From assembly GCA_002439165.1 (NCBI GenBank), contig DJTE01000005.1, positions 68,943-132,942 on the forward strand: a stretch of DNA of 64,000 nt, given 5' to 3'. Position 1 is the stretch's first letter. Each line of letters starts with the position of its first letter. The notes beneath the pieces are model-generated. The model was not told the DNA's origin, ran no database searches, and saw nothing but the letters and a program-made list of their open reading frames with translations. The stretch comes from Chryseobacterium indologenes (lineage in GTDB: Bacteria > Bacteroidota > Bacteroidia > Flavobacteriales > Weeksellaceae). Positions 60,705 to 64,000 of this stretch are shown piece after piece. The position numbers were made by a program, and so were the translations under genes.

Positions 60705-61370
60705 ATGGTTGATTTTACTGATAACGACGATGATATTTTCACTGGAAAAGAACATACGCCTATAAGGAAAGATGCTTTTGATAAATCGCCACAGCAAAAA
60801 ATAGAAAAGATTACACAGCTTTTCGGAGAAATTATGGAGACACTCGGGCTGGATATGACAGACGATTCTTTAAAAGATTCCCCAAAGCGTGTGGCTAAAA
60901 TGTATGTAAACGAAATTTTCGGAGGACTTCTCCCTGAAAACAAACCCGGAATTTCCACATTCTCCAACAAATATAAGTACCGCCAGATGCTGGTAGAAAA
61001 GGATATTACAGTATATTCTTTCTGCGAACATCACTTTCTGCCGATCATTGGAAGAGCCCATGTGGCCTACATTTCAAACGGTGAAGTGATTGGCCTTTCG
61101 AAGATCAACAGGATTGTGGATTACTATGCCAAAAGACCTCAGGTTCAGGAAAGGCTTACCATGCAGATTGTAGATGCACTGAAAGAAGCACTTGGCACAA
61201 AAGATGTAGCATGTATCATCGATGCAAAACACCTTTGCGTCAATTGCAGAGGAATAAAAGATACGGCAAGCTCTACCATTACGGCAGAATTAAGCGGGAT
61301 TTTCAGAACAAATCCTATTACAAGACAGGAATTTCTGCATTATGTAGGAAGCCATGCCAAACTTGATTAA
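60705..61370 (+). CDS. folE: GTP cyclohydrolase I
   Basis: 221 residues. FolE converts GTP to dihydroneopterin triphosphate, the first step of folate and pterin synthesis. Motifs: SPKRVAKMYVNEIFGGL, DITVYSFCEHHFLPIIGRAH (zinc Cys and the His-His pair), GLSKINRIVDYYAKRPQVQE, LTMQIVDAL and DAKHLCVNCRGIKDT (second zinc Cys). The C-terminus GIFRTNPITRQEFLHYV is typical. The DinB-like gene starts 8 bases after the stop, so they probably share a transcript. Confidence 0.96.
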   Translation: MVDFTDNDDDIFTGKEHTPIRKDAFDKSPQQKIEKITQLFGEIMETLGLDMTDDSLKDSPKRVAKMYVNEIFGGLLPENKPGISTFSNKYKYRQMLVEKDITVYSFCEHHFLPIIGRAHVAYISNGEVIGLSKINRIVDYYAKRPQVQERLTMQIVDALKEALGTKDVACIIDAKHLCVNCRGIKDTASSTITAELSGIFRTNPITRQEFLHYVGSHAKLD

Positions 61371-61377
61371 AGAATAG

Positions 61378-61812
61378 ATGATGAATTATCAGATCCTGAA
61401 AAATATAATAGAGGCTGAACTTTTGAGATTCAGAAATATTTCAGAAGAAGAATGGTCTCGTAAAATTTCACCTGAAAAATGGTCGAAAAAAGAAATTTTA
61501 GGCCATCTTTGCGATAGTGCATTAACCAATGTCAGAAGGTTTGTCGTAACCCAATATAAAGAAAACGAAAATATCGTTTATGATCAGGATTTTTGGATCA
61601 AAGCACAGAACTATCAGAATATTCCGGCAGAAGAGATCATCAGCCTTTGGAAATTTCTGAATCTGCAGATCGTTCATACAGTAGAAAATATGCCGGACGA
61701 AGCGCTGCAGAGAACCTGTGATACAACCAAGACAACTCCGCAGGTGTTCACACTGGAATATATCATTCAGGATTATATCCATCATCTGAAGTATCATTTA
61801 AAAGCAATTTAA
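61378..61812 (+). CDS. DinB family protein
   Basis: 144 residues, a four-helix bundle of the DinB/YfiT group: LKNIIEAELLRFRNISEEEW, WSKKEILGHLCDSALTNVRR (metal His) and the C-terminal YIIQDYIHHLKYHLKAI (two further metal His). Members bind a divalent metal and often act as thiol-dependent transferases or are of unknown role; 'DinB' does not imply DNA damage here. Two adjacent ATG codons (61378, 61381) are possible starts. It is coupled to folE. Confidence 0.87.
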   Translation: MMNYQILKNIIEAELLRFRNISEEEWSRKISPEKWSKKEILGHLCDSALTNVRRFVVTQYKENENIVYDQDFWIKAQNYQNIPAEEIISLWKFLNLQIVHTVENMPDEALQRTCDTTKTTPQVFTLEYIIQDYIHHLKYHLKAI

Positions 61813-61867
61813 TTATGATAAAATTTAAAAAAGTCTCACATAAAATCTTCATCACAACCATTATCTG

Positions 61868-61898
61868 TTGTGGCTGAAGCTATTTTGACTAATTTTTG
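61868..61898 (+). promoter_or_regulatory. Putative promoter of cysS
   Basis: TTG (61868-61870), 20 bases, AATTTTTG (61891-61898), near TAnnTTTG. It lies 35 bases before the ATG. Confidence 0.45.
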
Positions 61899-61933
61899 AA
61901 TCTTAATCATTAAATCTTTTAATTAAAAAACAA

Positions 61934-63400
61934 ATGCAGCTAAAAATATACAACTCGCTTACAGCGGAAAAAGAAATATTCAAACCAATTTTAGAAGGAA
62001 ACGTTGGAATGTACGTCTGCGGGCCCACCGTGTACAGCAATGTACACTTGGGAAATGTGAGGACTTTCCTTTCCTTTGATTTTATTTACCGTACCCTGAT
62101 GCATCTGGGGTATAAAGTAAGATACGTAAGAAACATTACAGATGCAGGCCACCTTACCGATGACGGAAATGTTGAAAACGACAGATTTGTAAAACAGACC
62201 CGCCTTGAAAAACTGGAGCCTATGGAAATCGTGCAGAAATATACCGTAGATTTCCATAAAGTATTGGATATGTTCAATCTGCTTCCTCCTAATATCGAAC
62301 CTACCGCTACGGGACATATTGTAGAGCAGATCGAACTGACTCAAAAACTTATTGAAAGAGGCTTCGCTTACGAAAGTAACGGTTCCGTTTATTTCGATGT
62401 GCTGGAATATAATAAAAGAGGACTGAACTATGGAGAACTTTCAAAACGTAATATAGAAGAACTTTTTGCCAATACCCGGGATTTGGATGGGCAGGGAGAA
62501 AAGAAAAATCCACAGGATTTCGCCCTTTGGAAAAAAGCTTCCCCCGCACACATTATGAGATGGAATTCTCCCTGGGGTGAAGGGTTTCCGGGATGGCACC
62601 TTGAATGTACAGCAATGAGTACAAAGTATCTGGGAGAAACTTTCGATATCCACGGAGGAGGAATGGATTTAAAATTCCCACACCATGAATGTGAAATTGC
62701 TCAGGGCAAAGCTTGCAATGATGCTGCTCCGGTAAACTATTGGATGCATGCCAATATGCTGACGATGAATTCTCAGCGTATGAGCAAATCTACCGGAAAT
62801 TATATCCTTCCGATGCAGCTGGTAACCGGAGAAAACGACTTCTTCGAAAAACCTTTCCATCCGTCAATCGTTCGTTTCTGCTTCCTGCAGGCACATTACA
62901 GAAGTGTGCTGGATATTTCCAACGATGCAATGATTGCCAGTGAAAAAGGTTTTATCAGATTAATGGAAGCCCTTAAAGTATTGAATTCTATTATTCCGGA
63001 TGATGAGAAACAGTCAGGATTCAGCCTTCAGGATTGGAAAAATAAAGCATATGAAGCACTGACCGATGATTTCAATTCCCCGGTGCTTATTGCTCACCTT
63101 TTTGAAGCCGTGAAGTACATCTTTGCGTTGAAAGATGAGAAAGAAACCATTTCATCCGAAGATCTTGAAGATTTGAAATCTACCCTGAATGCTTTTGTTT
63201 TTGACGTATTAGGATTGCAGGCAGTAGAAGAGAACAACTATGAAAAACTGGATCAGACCCTGAAAGTTTTAATAGAACTTAGAAATCAGGCCAGAAAATC
63301 CAAAAACTTCGAACTTTCAGATCAGATCAGAGATAAGTTGCTTGCTGAAGGAATAGAGTTAAAAGACGGAAGAGAAGGAACAACCTATGTTCTGAATTAA
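61934..63400 (+). CDS. cysS: Cysteinyl-tRNA synthetase
   Basis: 488 residues. It charges tRNA-Cys. Class I features: MYVCGPTVYSNVHLGNVRTF with the zinc Cys and HIGH-equivalent HLGN, GWHLECTAMSTKYLGETFDI, GGGMDLKFPHHECEIAQ (zinc His and Cys/Glu ligands), and the KMSKS loop SQRMSKSTGNYILP. The C-terminal DALR-like anticodon domain is present to the end. Length is normal. It is followed by a clear terminator, and the start is supported by the MQLKIYNSLTAEKE family beginning. Confidence 0.97.
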   Translation: MQLKIYNSLTAEKEIFKPILEGNVGMYVCGPTVYSNVHLGNVRTFLSFDFIYRTLMHLGYKVRYVRNITDAGHLTDDGNVENDRFVKQTRLEKLEPMEIVQKYTVDFHKVLDMFNLLPPNIEPTATGHIVEQIELTQKLIERGFAYESNGSVYFDVLEYNKRGLNYGELSKRNIEELFANTRDLDGQGEKKNPQDFALWKKASPAHIMRWNSPWGEGFPGWHLECTAMSTKYLGETFDIHGGGMDLKFPHHECEIAQGKACNDAAPVNYWMHANMLTMNSQRMSKSTGNYILPMQLVTGENDFFEKPFHPSIVRFCFLQAHYRSVLDISNDAMIASEKGFIRLMEALKVLNSIIPDDEKQSGFSLQDWKNKAYEALTDDFNSPVLIAHLFEAVKYIFALKDEKETISSEDLEDLKSTLNAFVFDVLGLQAVEENNYEKLDQTLKVLIELRNQARKSKNFELSDQIRDKLLAEGIELKDGREGTTYVLN

Positions 63401-63426
63401 AAACTGCAAAATTTCAATTTGATATA

Positions 63427-63480
63427 ATTCCGTAGGAATTCAGATGGGGTATTCATCAGGATTCTTACGGAATCTTTTTT
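63427..63480 (+). terminator. Terminator of cysS
   Basis: ATTCCGTAGGAAT (63427-63439) and ATTCTTACGGAAT (63461-63473) pair along 13 bp with one G-U pair and a 21-base loop, followed by a run of six T. Confidence 0.75.
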
Positions 63481-64000
63481 ATATGAAATCTGTCAAACTA
63501 CTTTCAGATCATCTGTCCTGTCTCTTCATCTGAAACTTTTCCGCTTTCATATTCATCAGGAGCTTTTTCCCGCTCTCCGCTCTTACTCCTCACGCCAGGC
63601 TTTGTCCCTTCATTCCTTTTGCTTTTCCGGTTCCGGCTGCGGGGTAACCGCTGCGATCGGGGCTAGGGTAGGGTATATTGTATCATAATCAGTCTGCCTG
63701 CACCTCTTTTCTCAATTATTTTTCAATAGCAGCTATGCCTATCCTCCAGCCTTCTTATCATAAAGTCGTTTCACACAGACATAAAAATTCTGCTTCATAG
63801 CCTATACCTTATATATATAATATGAGCACCAAAGAACATTCATAGAATATTATCCTTAATCAATATTGAATATTATCCTCCTTTATTCAATAGAGAACGT
63901 GCTTTAACCCATTTAAAAAATATTCCTCCCTTCATCCGGTCTCCGTAAAACCCCCTGCATTAAAAATCTTCCGCATATACTGACTCCGAAAAACACACCT
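63481..64000. other. Gene-free 520 bp with a probable dispersed element
   Basis: I found no ORF with coding character. From about 63559 to 63668 the sequence is unusually GC-rich: GGAGCTTTTTCCCGCTCTCC at the left and CGCTGCGATCGGGGCTAGGG at the right. Sequence with these two ends recurs, in my recollection, between genes in flavobacterial genomes, with a variable middle. The rest, to the window edge, is low-complexity C/T-rich DNA with no features I can support. Confidence 0.45.

Noticed and set aside
61378..61812. DinB-family gene as a DNA-damage (SOS) gene
   Set aside because: The family name is historical; no SOS-type operator was seen and it is coupled to folE.

Overview
The window looks like a chromosomal segment of a Chryseobacterium-type flavobacterium (Bacteroidota, Weeksellaceae). 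The evidence is low GC, a GLPGLI-family protein, a type IX secretion (T9SS) C-terminal sorting domain, OMP beta-barrel family receptors, an OmpA protein with thrombospondin-3 repeats, the RDD/SpoIIM/DUF4129/DUF4350/MoxR/DUF58 cluster, and many promoters of the Bacteroidota TTG-N19-21-TAnnTTTG type. I saw no rRNA, tRNA, CRISPR array, insertion sequence, integrase or prophage module.

Layout. 1-7.9 kb is accessory in character. It holds a peptidoglycan amidase, a short AT-rich cassette (small secreted peptide plus GLPGLI protein) flanked by a 58-bp direct repeat, a two-component operon (LuxR-type regulator, lipoprotein, multi-TM protein, HisKA_3 kinase, unknown protein), and a three-TM/prokaryotic-YEATS protein. 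The amidase, the regulator and the YEATS protein have the same palindromic operator fused to the same promoter geometry. I read this as one small autoregulated envelope-response regulon, and it is the best candidate here for an undescribed system. 8-10.7 kb has eno and gltA. 10.8-12.4 kb has a 54-codon double-glycine, six-cysteine peptide gene and two tandem secreted paralogs. 12.7-15.9 kb is an operon with two guanidino-modifying enzymes (an arginine deiminase/amidinotransferase-fold protein and CtlX) around an exported unknown protein. 16-24 kb has a GH43 glycosidase, a lipoprotein esterase and two tandem outer-membrane receptors. 24-36 kb is mostly housekeeping: DUF3817, nadD, recJ, an M48 protease, a T9SS cargo protein, an ABC-F protein, smpB, OmpA, a YebC-family protein, an LpxH-like phosphoesterase and a glycosyltransferase. 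36-45 kb has a TetR regulator, a small GNAT protein and the MoxR/DUF58 envelope cluster, the latter interrupted by a frameshifted four-helix-bundle gene. 45-48 kb has an OsmC protein and a GH63-like glucosidase.

48.5-58.6 kb is a methionine region. A SAM-I riboswitch precedes metX and a homoserine dehydrogenase fused to a kinase-less aspartokinase tail. A trans-sulfuration enzyme, a split methionine synthase (homocysteine domain and the remainder as separate genes, with a fatty-acid desaturase between them) and metF follow. Together they run homoserine to O-acylhomoserine to homocysteine to methionine. 58.7-63.4 kb has an exported unknown protein, a GNAT-like protein, folE, a DinB-fold protein and cysS. 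The last 520 bases have no gene and contain what looks like a dispersed intergenic element.

Non-coding structure worth attention: the shared operator, a two-hairpin dispersed repeat in three copies with covarying stems, 7-bp tandem repeats abutting the osmC-like start codon, and strong GC-rich hairpins downstream of the receptor operon.
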